Source: Zelonia costaricensis
Lineage: Eukaryota > Euglenozoa > Kinetoplastea > Trypanosomatida > Trypanosomatidae
Length of the DNA: 32,133 nt
NCBI GenBank assembly: GCA_030849075.1
Contig: JASAOO010003250.1
Location: 1-32,133 of the forward strand
Direction: 5' to 3'
Of the stretch, positions 20,801-30,179 are shown piece by piece. A model generated the notes under the pieces. That model was given only the letters and a program-made list of their open reading frames with translations. It ran no database searches and was not told the DNA's origin. The position numbers and the translations under genes were made by a program. Each line of letters begins with the position of its first letter. Within the stretch, counting starts at the first letter, position 1.

Positions 20801-21767
20801 GGGGGGAGGAGAAGCAGTAGAGCAGAGTTTGTGACGAGGTGTTAAGATAGCCGCAGCAGAGAAGGGCTGCAACGCGGAAACAATGTGTGACAGGGGGTTG
20901 GAAGAAAATGGAGGGGGACAAAAAAGGGAGAAAAAGCGGATTCGAAGCAACGGGGTGAAGTCACACACGAGACACAAAAAACTGAATGCACACCCGACGA
21001 AGACGAGAGCAAGCCAAAAGCTGAAGAGAATTGAAAAGGGAGAAGAGGTGAGACGGAAGGAGAGTTGGTCGGCGGTAAAAAGCGTGCAGCGGCGTGTAAA
21101 AGGAGGAATGCGGGGGGTGCAGTGTAGCAGGTGGAGGAGAGTGCGTGGAGGGAAGGCAGTCCACGGCGACAGAGAAGATATGGTCAGTAGAGAAGGGCGA
21201 ATAAGAACGTCGATTCGCAGAGGAGCTACAACTGTGCGCAGAGCACAGAGCGGGGACTCTAGACGAGCAAGCGGAAAGAGGGAAAGAGTCCTTGTGAAAC
21301 ACACACAACAAAGGAAGAAAGGAGAAGTGGGCAGATGTGGAACGTTAGAGGGCAAAGCAGACGTGTGCGCGGTTCAGACCTCGTGCACGCGTGCGCCACT
21401 CCAGACTCTCCCTTTTTCTCAGGTCTCTCTCTCTTCCTCGATCCCAGGATTGGCACTCGTCGCAGGTAATCCACCGCGTAGGCAGAGCGTGTCTCCGAGT
21501 GCGTTGACGCCGGGCAAGTGAAAAGTTGTCGGCCGAAAAGAAAAGACGAAGCAAAAGGCGGCAACAGCGTACAAAGCTTGACGTGCACACACGCGCGTTC
21601 ACACACACAGCGGTGCCACAGGCGATGCGCACAACCGAGGTATGTTGGCGAGGGGGAAGTCAAGAAAGCGCACAGAGGTAACAGTAAAGGGAAGTGCGTG
21701 TGTCAAAACACGAGAAGACACAAAAGAAAAAGCAGGAAGTGAAAGCTCAAAGAGAAAAACACACGTG

Positions 21768-21792
21768 GGCGTGCGTGTGTGTGTGTGTGTGC
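21768..21792. repeat. GT dinucleotide repeat in the 8.9-kb gap
   Basis: GT run with GC interruptions on the plus strand. Confidence 0.85.
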
Positions 21793-24395
21793 GCGTAGTG
21801 GGAAAGAGGGTGGGATGTCGCTGCGCGGAAAAGAAAGCAAGGCACAAGGAGCAGAAGGAAGAGGAGGAGGAGGAGGAGGGGGGATCGCAAGAACCAGGAT
21901 GTAGTCAGCCGTGAAAGTTGCTCTGGAGGACGTGTTGACGTTGACTGCGCTGTTCCGACGTTGCAGACACACAAAACCCAACCGCTTTGTGTGTATGTGT
22001 GTTTCTCGCCCTAAAACTCCCTTTTTTTGTACCTTTTCTTGTTTGTCTCTTTCTCTCTTGTGTCTCTTCGCCTGGTGCGTGCAAGTGCGGCTCGTGGGAA
22101 CCGAACGAGCAGAGCTCCCCCCGCTCCGACGCGAAGAGGAAAATGCGAAGAGAGAAGAGCGAAAAAGAAACAATAAAACGGTCGCAGGAGTGTTGGCAAG
22201 AAAAACGAGAACGCGGAATAAACGCAGCAGCAAACGCTTTGAATTCCCCACAAGGAGCACCACTCGGCGCCTGCGAAAGCTCCACTCAGAGAAAGGAGGG
22301 TGAAAAAAAAAACGAAAAACCAATGATGGCGAGAGGAGACGAGATCGGTGTAGGACACGAACGCCGAGCACGCGGACGGACCCCCGGGTGCACCTAATTT
22401 CTTTTCGCTCTTGTTGTGGACGATAGCGCAGCCGAGCCCGCACACGACACGGTGTTGGGGGTAAGGGATGAGGGGGACGTGCAGCTTTTCGTCTTCGGTT
22501 GGCAATTCACTTTCCTTTCTTTCTTTTCCCCCAATCGTGAATCGAGCGCGTGCGGTTCAGGCGCACAAACACAATTCTAACCAGAAAAACAAACAGAGGA
22601 AGAGAAGGCAATAGAAAAAAAGGCACGAAGGGGGAGGCTGGGGAGAAGCCAAGAGATGTGAACTCGAGTATAGGTGAGCGCAGGGGCCACGGAACTCCGC
22701 AGAGGAGGAGGGTGGTGGAGGACGGCACGCGGAGAAAGGAAAAGACGTGTTCACCCTCGTGACGGGAAAAAGTCAAGAGAGCGCGACACACACACGCACA
22801 CACCGCGGAGAGAAAGAAAAAGAGAATAGAAGCAGTCGACAGAAGACGCAAGGCAAGGCAAAGGTGCAAAGACGCGGCCCTCCTTTTCGTGTTGCTTTCC
22901 CTCGCACGAACGCGTGCAGCTTCCTCTAGTACGTGGCGATATGAGAGCAATGGAGGCAAGCGCGTGTGAGGTGGACGAGGGGGGTGAAGGCAGCTCACAC
23001 GCGAAACGGCACGATTCGCAGGTGCTACGCGTGTGTGAGAGTCGCAGGTAAGCAGAAAAGGAAAAAAAATGGAAAGGGAAACGTGGCAAAAGAAAACTCG
23101 AAAGGGGTGACGCGAAGAAGCACAGGCAGGAGGGAGGAAGAGCACACACACACACCAGAAAAAAAGAAAAAGACAGGGAAGGCACGTGGAAGTGGAGGGA
23201 CGCTAGTTGACTTGCGGGGGTTTCACGAGACAAGTGAAATAGAAGAAGAAAAGGGAGGGGGGAGGGGGAGGGGGGAGGGATAAGAGGCAAACAAAGAGTA
23301 TGGAGAAGGGAGAGAGAGAGAGCAGGCGAGGGCGGTAGAGCAGCGCGAGAAGGACAACGAAGAAAAGGGGCTTCCGTGTGTGTGTATTCGTTTGTGTATT
23401 CGGTTTTGTTTTTTGTTTTTTGCAGCGGCAGCTGCTTTGATTGAACAGTGCTTGCTGGGGAAGTGAAACGTGTGTTTGTTGTGTTTATTCTTTGCGTCAC
23501 CTCTCGTAGGTTGATGCTCTCTCTCTTTTTGTTGTTGTTGCTCTGTATACAGTTACGCTTCTCCAGAAAACTCTTCTTCCGTTGTTAACTCTCTCTTCTT
23601 TACCTTCTTCTGCTTCTGCTTGTCTGAGTGTTCTGCGGCAGCAGTTCTAGCCTCTGTTGTGCGTTCCGGCTCTCCGTGAGCGTTTCTTGGCAGGAGGGGA
23701 GGGGGAGATGTGTGTCGCGTAAGGTCTAACACGAGTATTAGATCACCGCGAGCCTGCGCCAACCACGTATGGTGATTGATAGAGACGACGAAGGTTCCTT
23801 GACAGAACACAAGATTAGAGGAGAGGAGGAAAAGAAGGTAGCACCGGCTCGAGCAAGATCAACGAGAAGTCGGGTTGTGCAAAGGGAGCAAAGAGAGCAC
23901 AAGACTGTGGAAGAAGCAAAGAAAGAGAAAACAAAAGAAAGAAAAAAAGAGGGGAAGCTGAAGCGGAGTCTCGCGTGAGCGTGTACACGCAGGCACACGC
24001 ACTTGTGCAGGCACGAGCGGCGGAGGAAAGGAAGAGAGACGGCGGAACAAGTGAGGATCAGTGGCACCCCCCCCCTTCTTCAGGTCACGTTGCTGTAAGA
24101 CCCTTTTGAACTGCAGCGAGTAGCGCCTATCTGCTCCACTTGCCTCAGTCCGGCGCGTTGCAACCACTGACGGCTCCTTTCTAGCTCGCACGACGCGTGT
24201 GTGTGCCTGTTGCTGTTGCCTTCTCCGCACAAACTCGCACACCGCTGCAGCACTGCGCACCCTTTTCCACTGTGTGTGTGTGTGTGGTTGGCGATGCTTG
24301 ACTGTGCGTGGTGGGCTTCACTCCGTCCTTCCTCGACTTCGCTGGCGTTGTCGTCAACTCCAAATATTCAGCAACGCGCGGTGGCCCTTGTGCTG

Positions 24396-24429
24396 TGTGT
24401 ATGTGTGTGTGTTCTTTTTTTTTTTCCAG
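24396..24429 (+). repeat. GT repeat plus T run ending in CCAG
   Basis: A GT run followed by about a dozen T and CCAG on the plus strand. It resembles a splice acceptor, but on the strand opposite to all genes in the window. Confidence 0.75.
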
Positions 24430-25154
24430 CCGTACGTCGTGTCCGCGCTCGTAATGCTCTCTTCCCTTCGTTTTTCGTTTCGCTTTCTTCGCAGTGAAGC
24501 TCCTCTAAATCAACTTCCGCGTTTGGCTTCAAGCACGCGTACGTCGATGTTGGGCGGGCGAGGGGGTCCCAACAGTGAGGAGAGGATGAGGAAACGAAGA
24601 AAGGAGGAGGGGGAAGGGAGAGTTCGAATTAAGGCGGTGGGGGACGGCGCAGCCCTGAAGGGAGCGGAAGACCAAGGAGGGAGGAGGTTGCGGGTGCGTG
24701 GCGGGACAAGAAAAAAGAAGGTGCAGCAGTGCGTGGCGGTGGTGGTGGTAAGAGACAAAAAGCAGGTGGGGCAAGCGAGAGCGCACAGAGTCAGTGAAAC
24801 AGGAAACACGACCCTGTCTTCGGTGTGGTGTGGATAGAGAAGGAAGCCGAGAAGAGAGTCAGGGAGGCGCGTGTCCTCGAAGCCGCTGCGTTCGTGTGGA
24901 GCAGAAGAGGCTTCTTGTTTGTGTGGAGAGAGAGGGGCGTGAGCGTAGGTGCTTGGTCGCTCTTCCCAACTGGACGCAAAAGACGGGGCGATCAGCGAGC
25001 CCAAACACAGAAAAGAAAAAAAAAAGACAAACCGAACACTAGAGAGAAAAAAGAAAAAAGCGGAACAGAAAAACAGGTTAAGGCGACACACCGCTTTTCT
25101 CTCGTTCTCTTGTGCGCTCTTCACACGTCGCCTCGATCTCCGTCTCTGTGTGCG

Positions 25155-25195
25155 TGCGGAATGTGCGTGTGTGTGTGTGTGTGCGTATGTGTTTT
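25155..25195. repeat. GT dinucleotide repeat in the 8.9-kb gap
   Basis: GT run with small interruptions on the plus strand. Confidence 0.85.
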
Positions 25196-25605
25196 TGTGT
25201 CTCTTGGTCTGCTTGGTCTGGTTCTCGTTGAGAAAGCAAATGAAAAGGGGCGGCGCAAGGTGTGTCTGCACCCGTGATGCACCGTCTCTGATTCTCTGAG
25301 AGGCGTCAACGTCGGGCACCGAGAAAGGAAGCAAAAGGCCCACGATGGAGATTTCAAAGGTGCGGGAAGTCTGAGATTCAGAAAGAAACAAACCAACAAC
25401 AACACGTGGGGGAGGGGGGGCGGGGACGGAGCGTACACAATGGGGCTGGGCGCAGGAGAGGCTGGGGTGGTGAAGAGGAGGAGGGGGAGAGAAGCTGTTA
25501 GAGAGCGCCAAGGCGTGGAGAGGCGATGGAGTCTGCGAGGAGAGGGGGGAGCCAGAAGCCATGCAAGGACGTGTGCGTGTGCGTGAAGTGGAGGAGGCGG
25601 GGACA

Positions 25606-25640
25606 GTATGTGTGTGTGTGTGTGTGTGTGTGCGTGTGTG
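25606..25640. repeat. GT dinucleotide repeat in the 8.9-kb gap
   Basis: GT run of about 14 units on the plus strand, about 1 kb beyond the PAF1-candidate stop codon. Confidence 0.9.
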
Positions 25641-25930
25641 CACAAGTCAAGACACGGGAGTTGAGGAAACACAAGGAGAGAGTACAGTTCAAGAGACGTG
25701 TCGCATGCGCTGCGCTGGCCCGTTGCAGCGGGAGATTCAAGGCAGGCATATCAGGGAACGCATGAGCTGCGCCGCCGCGCCGGTACGCAGAGGTGCAGCA
25801 GCGGCGTGTCGAGCCAGAAGGCTTGGCGAGTCCCGTCCCGCATTCTGTCTGCGAGAAACCGCTGAAGGCTGCCTTCCTTCGTTGCCCCACGGAGACAAAC
25901 TCATCAGTCATGCGCAGGTGCCTACAACCG

Positions 25931-25955
25931 CACACACACACACATACACACACAA
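25931..25955. repeat. CA dinucleotide repeat
   Basis: CA run with one TA interruption on the plus strand. Confidence 0.85.
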
Positions 25956-26117
25956 TCGGCACAAGACGGACTGGGCCTCCGTGAGTTCTGGCGCTCAGGC
26001 GTCGATATCGGTCAGGCTGTGGTGCACACATTTTGGGTGGATTATGTCGTTTGATTTCATCCTTCCAATCACAGCACTGCAACGTGCTTTCCACCACCAC
26101 TGCATGCCTTCTTCACA

Positions 26118-26155
26118 CAGACAGACACACACACACACGCTAACACACACATATA
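26118..26155. repeat. CA-rich imperfect repeat
   Basis: CA units with GA, CG and TA interruptions on the plus strand, about 0.5 kb beyond the PAF1-candidate stop codon. Confidence 0.8.
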
Positions 26156-26631
26156 CCTGTATGGCGCGCTGTAGCTGGCCTCGTCGCCGGCGCGGCAACG
26201 CTTCTTAAGCGCCGCCTTTTCACTTCCTTTCCTTTACGTACAACGACAACAACGGTAACCAAGATTCAGGCGGAGTGGGGCACGGGGCGGATAAACGAAA
26301 AAAAAACCAAGGAGTTCACACGTCGGTACCCACAAGCGCAGCCTCTCTTGCCGCTCCAACGTCGTGTCAGGACGCGGCGGCAATGGCAGACCGCCACACC
26401 TTCCCGCCGACCGCAACACAACAGCAGACGCCGCGGCGACGGTGTCTCTCGCTCTCCCGCACACCGGAGGCGGGACACCGAGGGGGGCACACCACGCGGA
26501 AGCGAAGCGCGCGCCAGCGATCAGCGGTGTGAGGCGGACGTCACGCCGTGGACTGAGCCCGACGCCGCCGCGCCACCCGACAACCGTTAACCGTTCTACG
26601 GCAGTTGCCGCGGCGCTCATGAACACCTCGC

Positions 26632-28545
26632 TCACTCTGTGCGCGGCTCTTGCGCGGCAGGGGTGTCGACAGAGCCGTTGCGCGCCGACGCCTCCACCCG
26701 CTCCCGCTTCACCCCACGCACCGCGCCGTGCGGCGCCGCGGCCAGGCCCTCTGCGAACAGCACGACATACCGCGACAGCGTGTTGCCGTCAGCGTTGTTC
26801 GTCTTCTGATAGATGTCGCGGTGACCCACGCGGTCGTACGTCACGTAGCGGCCATCCGCGTTGGCGCCAACCGCGGCAGCCGCCTCATTCGTCGACACCT
26901 GCGCCACACGCAGAAGGTAGCTTGTGGTGTTGGCAGGGTCTTGCCGCAGCGTCTGATACGTGTTCTCGGCTGACACGCTGTACCGCAGCGTAGCGCCGGG
27001 CTGCACGTTGTCGAAGTCGCCCTCTTCCGCGACGAGGAGGTTGCAGCCGCCGACGAGCATGTTGGGCCGCGCCGCAGCCGCCTTGGAGAGAACCGCGTCG
27101 GGCAACACGACGTGGTGCAGCGTCGCGTCCCGCTCCGCCAGGAAGTCAAGCTCGCTAGAGTCGCGCAGTCGTTGCACGGCTGCCGCGCCGAAGGCGGCTG
27201 CCTGCTCGTGCCCACTCGGAAACACCGGCACCACCTCCACCGGGTACACGGCGCTCTTCAGCCGGTCACCGCTCGTGCGCACTAGCTTGCCGTCCAGCTC
27301 GATGTTCGTGTACACGCTGCCCGTGTACAGCTGGTCCAGCTCGCGGTCGTGGAACTGCAGGTGGTCGCGGCGCTGCTCGACGCCGCCCGGCAGGGCCCCC
27401 ACGAAGTCCACGACGGCGCGGGTGTAGCGCTGCAGCAGCGGCTGCCAGCTCGCCGCGTAGTTAGGCAGGGCCAACGCCTCGGCATCGCGCAGAAGCTGTG
27501 CCGCGGCGCCGGACTCGGCGGGGCCGCCGTTGAACACGGAGGAGAAGTGGCACAGCGCATACCACAGCTTGCGCTGCTGCCGCTTCGTCGTTCCGTTGAA
27601 GAGCAGCGCCCACAGCGTGCGGACCAGCTGCAGGTGGGCGGCATCGCGGCGGTCGAGGCCGAGCTTGGCGTGCGCAATCTCGGCCACAAAGCGCGCAAAG
27701 CCCCTGTCAAGCTGCGTGGCCTCGTCGAAGGAGGTGTGCACGTCGAGGCGCCACTGACGCACCATCTCCTCAGTTGTCATGGCCGCATCGCGCGGCTTCG
27801 CCTCGGGCGGCATCGTGCGCGCGACACGCGCCGCGTGGCGCTCCTCCTGCGGGACGAGGCCGATATCAGTGTAGAGCGGCCGCTGCACGTGCGTCAGCGA
27901 GGGCAGGTTGCGAATCTGAATCTCGTTGGCGTCCACGACGATGCGCACGATTTCGGCATCCCCAGGATCGAGGCGGCCCTGCGGCGCACGCACGCGGCCG
28001 GGCGCTGCACCAGCCGAGGCCGACGACGAGGACGTCCCCTCATCCCCGTCTGCCGCCCCCGTCGCCGCCACAGGCCCCGCGGGTGCCGCAGCCGCCACAG
28101 CCGCGCGCTTCTTCATCAGCGCCGAGCGCCGTGCCGCCTGCCGCGCCTCCTCGAGCGCGTTCGGGGCCAGCGGGTAGTAGGCGAGTGGGATGCTGTCGAG
28201 CAGGCTCATCTGCATCGCGTCCAGCTCCGACTGCATCACGCCAAGTGGGACAGTGGACTCCACCAGGCGCTTGTACTCGTCCGGCAGATACAGCAACGGG
28301 GTGGCGGGCTGCTCCGGGTACGGCACTTGCCACGTGGTGTGGTAGTAGTACACATTGCGGCACGCACGCAGGGCATCGCCAAACGAAGCGCGGCTGCCCA
28401 GCAGCGCAGAGCCTCCACCGGCGCCGGTGCGGCCCGTCGGGCCGGATGCCGCGGCGGCAGCAGCCGCAGCAGCCCCACCGTTCTGCTGCTGTTGCTGCTG
28501 CTGCGTGAACCCGTCTTCCTCAATGCTGATGGGGTTGAAGTCCAT
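26632..28545 (-). CDS. Candidate divergent PAF1 (PAF1 elongation complex subunit)
   Basis: This 637-residue protein would usually be called hypothetical, but five anchors run in the same order as in eukaryotic PAF1. They are a Tyr/Pro-rich start (TWQVPYPEQP at 71-80, LLYLPDEY at 84-91), LDPGDAEIV at 192-200 (compare LDPADE), PSLTHVQRPLYTDIGL at 215-230 (compare the PW..KTEYIS region), MTTEEMVRQ with SFDEATQ at 256-278 (compare a TEEEI helix ending in TFEDA), and YPVEVVPVFP at 434-443 (compare PVEVMPVFPDF). The later part, LRYSVSAENTYQTL at 520-533 with YLLRVA, matches the YDYKIAREYNW region, then a FFIFR strand. About 150 residues are inserted between the fourth and fifth anchors. The N-terminus has a Gln run (15-21) and an Ala run (25-33). 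PAF1 scaffolds a complex that travels with RNA polymerase II in the nucleus. The comparison was made from memory, so the family call is tentative; the reading frame itself is secure. Confidence 0.62.
   Translation of the reverse strand: MDFNPISIEEDGFTQQQQQQQNGGAAAAAAAAASGPTGRTGAGGGSALLGSRASFGDALRACRNVYYYHTTWQVPYPEQPATPLLYLPDEYKRLVESTVPLGVMQSELDAMQMSLLDSIPLAYYPLAPNALEEARQAARRSALMKKRAAVAAAAPAGPVAATGAADGDEGTSSSSASAGAAPGRVRAPQGRLDPGDAEIVRIVVDANEIQIRNLPSLTHVQRPLYTDIGLVPQEERHAARVARTMPPEAKPRDAAMTTEEMVRQWRLDVHTSFDEATQLDRGFARFVAEIAHAKLGLDRRDAAHLQLVRTLWALLFNGTTKRQQRKLWYALCHFSSVFNGGPAESGAAAQLLRDAEALALPNYAASWQPLLQRYTRAVVDFVGALPGGVEQRRDHLQFHDRELDQLYTGSVYTNIELDGKLVRTSGDRLKSAVYPVEVVPVFPSGHEQAAAFGAAAVQRLRDSSELDFLAERDATLHHVVLPDAVLSKAAAARPNMLVGGCNLLVAEEGDFDNVQPGATLRYSVSAENTYQTLRQDPANTTSYLLRVAQVSTNEAAAAVGANADGRYVTYDRVGHRDIYQKTNNADGNTLSRYVVLFAEGLAAAPHGAVRGVKRERVEASARNGSVDTPAAQEPRTE
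28482..28503. repeat. CAG/CTG repeat encoding polyglutamine
   Basis: CTG units with one GTT interruption on the plus strand; the complement supplies the glutamine run at residues 15-21 of the PAF1 candidate. Confidence 0.9.
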
Positions 28546-28546
28546 G

Positions 28547-28590
28547 CTGCGTGGCAGAGAGGGGGAGGGAGGTGGGAGGGGGGTGCGCCA
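28547..28590 (-). promoter_or_regulatory. Pyrimidine tract and AG directly before the PAF1-candidate ATG
   Basis: A strong C/T tract (complement of about 28553-28585) is followed by GCAG, with AG at 28548-28547, leaving a single base before the ATG at 28545. Use of this site would give an almost leaderless message apart from the spliced leader. The site at 28805 is the more conventional alternative. Confidence 0.35.
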
Positions 28591-28804
28591 GTGCGTTGTC
28601 CTCCTCGTTTCTCTTGACTTGCGTGTCGCACCAGACGAGTGCCTTCACAGAAGGGGGTGGTGCGGGAGGGGGGGAAACAGCGGCTATGGGATGGTCTGTG
28701 AGGAGAGGAGCCTGTGGGGTGCTGTGCAAATACTGGGGCAAGAAGGAGGGGACAACACGCGCGTGAGAGAGCGGCTGCCGATGCGGGCAGCGAGAGCGGG
28801 AAAG

Positions 28805-28835
28805 CTAGTGGAAAGAAGCGGGGATAAGAAGCAGC
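28805..28835 (-). promoter_or_regulatory. Possible upstream spliced-leader acceptor for the PAF1 candidate
   Basis: The coding strand reads as a pyrimidine-rich run (complement of about 28808-28835) ending in ACTAG, with the AG at 28806-28805. It would give a 5' UTR of about 260 nt, a usual length for Leishmania. Confidence 0.4.
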
Positions 28836-28889
28836 ACCAAGAGCGTCTCTTGTGACTGTCTTCTTCCCATGTGTCACGGTTGTTTGTGG

Positions 28890-28915
28890 TGTGTGTGTGT
28901 GTGTGTGTGTGTGTG
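28890..28915. repeat. GT dinucleotide repeat
   Basis: GT run of about 13 units on the plus strand, upstream of the PAF1 candidate. Confidence 0.95.
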
Positions 28916-29158
28916 GACCCACAAATGGCGAGTGCGGTAGAGGGTGACGCAAGGGGGGGGGGTATCATACAAGGGAGTGTTAAACCGGTCCGTGTGCACC
29001 ACCGAAAACGGCACCGTCTGTAGCGCATTTCGACAACGCGCGCGTGCGCAGGACGCCACGGGGCGTCTCGTGTGCAAGTGATGTCTGGACCTGAGGCGGG
29101 TTTCTTTTGTGTTCGCCTGACCACACATACGACCGCACCTCTCGCAAAGCCTCCGCTC

Positions 29159-29181
29159 ACACACACACACACACACACACG
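29159..29181. repeat. CA dinucleotide repeat
   Basis: CA run of about 11 units on the plus strand. Confidence 0.95.
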
Positions 29182-30049
29182 CCCAGCGTTGCCGTCGCGC
29201 CCGAGCAGGCACGTCCTCTTGACAAGCGGCGCGGCCCCTGAACTGAGGGACGAACGTACGAGGCCGTCCTACGCTGCCGCCGTGTCGATGCGAAATAGCG
29301 GGCTCACGCTGATGCGGCTGCGATGCGCAGCCCCTCCCCGACGCCTCGTCAAGTAGCCGCCTCAGTGTTCTTCTTCTTTTCCTTTTTGAGTTGCGTGAAA
29401 ACGCCTATGCGATGGTGCGGCCAACCTGCCCCACACTGACGAACAGAAGGGGGCGGAAAGAGGGAAGCTCTCCCCCCCCTCCTCCTCGTACACGGGAGCG
29501 CCTCGAGGACAAACGAGAAGAAACGGACTTGAAAGTGCTCGTTGATGCCCGATTTTTGAGAACACGGGGGGGGGGTGCAGCGCCTCTGCGGAGGCCTCCA
29601 GTGTGCGACGCAGCTGACACAGGAGGAGAAACGTCGAATAGAGAGCGCGCGCGAGGCGGGGAAGAGGAGAGAGAAGAGGGGGGGAGGCTGCACGCCACAT
29701 GGCACCCACCCACGTGCGCGTGCGAGTGAGCAACGTCAAACACGAGAGAGAACACAAACCGGGGCCAGTGAAAAAGGGAAGCGGAGGCCGAGAGCCGTAG
29801 CCACCCCTTCTCCCCTTTTTTCTTCGTGGCGTCTCGCTGCACTGCACGCACCTCGTCGCGTCTGCCCTCCTCCACCCCCCCCCCTTCCCTTCCCACGGCA
29901 CTCACACGCATGCACTCGCGCGTGCGCAGGCGCAACACAAACAAAACAAAAGGCACGGACTTTAGGCTTCTTTGTTTTTCTTTCTCACAGGGAGTTCAAG
30001 TTGTAGTCTACATCATTGGAGAGACAAACTGACGGGCAGGCATTCACAT

Positions 30050-30092
30050 AAAGACACACACACACACACACGCACACGCACAGACACACACC
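30050..30092. repeat. CA repeat downstream of the ankyrin gene
   Basis: CA units with CG and GA interruptions on the plus strand, starting about 90 nt beyond the stop codon in coding orientation. Confidence 0.9.
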
Positions 30093-30179
30093 AGCACAAC
30101 GATCATCACGATCTCCTTTGCGCCAACGCCACACGCTCGTCCAGGTGAATGTGGGCCCGCACCGTCTTGTGATCGCTTT

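Larger units (their letters stand above)
17722..26631. other. 8.9-kb stretch without a recognisable gene
   Basis: This is the longest gap in the window. The plus strand is mainly purine-rich (for example 18400-21350 and 22560-23390) but is broken by pyrimidine-rich blocks near 21370-21480, 21960-22080, 22390-22550, 23390-23700, 24060-24540 and 25080-25240. Open frames up to 377 codons exist (24510-25643, minus) but translate to Ser/Pro/Leu/Phe-rich or His/Thr-repeat sequence with no domain. I saw no tRNA or rRNA by eye. It may be a very long 3' UTR of the PAF1 candidate, or hold non-coding transcripts. Confidence 0.55.
28546..30179. other. Spacer between the PAF1 candidate and the ankyrin-repeat gene
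   Basis: About 1.6 kb without a credible gene. It includes a GT repeat at 28890-28915, a CA repeat at 29159-29181 and a CA repeat at 30050-30092. The stretch about 28960-29360 is more balanced in composition than its surroundings but has no recognised feature. Confidence 0.55.

Noticed and set aside
20507..21355. 282-codon minus-strand open frame in the gap
   Set aside because: Low-complexity Ser/Leu/Phe/Pro product explained by polypyrimidine sequence on that strand; no recognisable motif.
21703..23500. Three overlapping minus-strand frames of 214-249 codons
   Set aside because: They overlap one another in different frames and share the same biased composition; none has a domain.
24547..24837. 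96-codon plus-strand frame after acceptor-like motifs
   Set aside because: Arg/Lys/Gly-rich translation typical of purine-rich non-coding DNA; kept only as part of the antisense-motif finding.
24510..25643. 377-codon minus-strand open frame in the 8.9-kb gap
   Set aside because: The translation is Ser/Pro/Leu/Phe-rich with His-Thr runs from a GT repeat, has no domain, and follows the pyrimidine skew of the strand.
17722..26631. tRNA, rRNA or CRISPR-like features in the gap
   Set aside because: Scanned by eye for tRNA B-box patterns and regularly spaced repeats; nothing formed a convincing cloverleaf or array. snoRNAs cannot be excluded by eye.
27349..28617. 422-codon plus-strand frame opposite the PAF1 candidate
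   Set aside because: Antisense shadow of a GC-rich gene; Arg/Val/Leu-rich with no domain.
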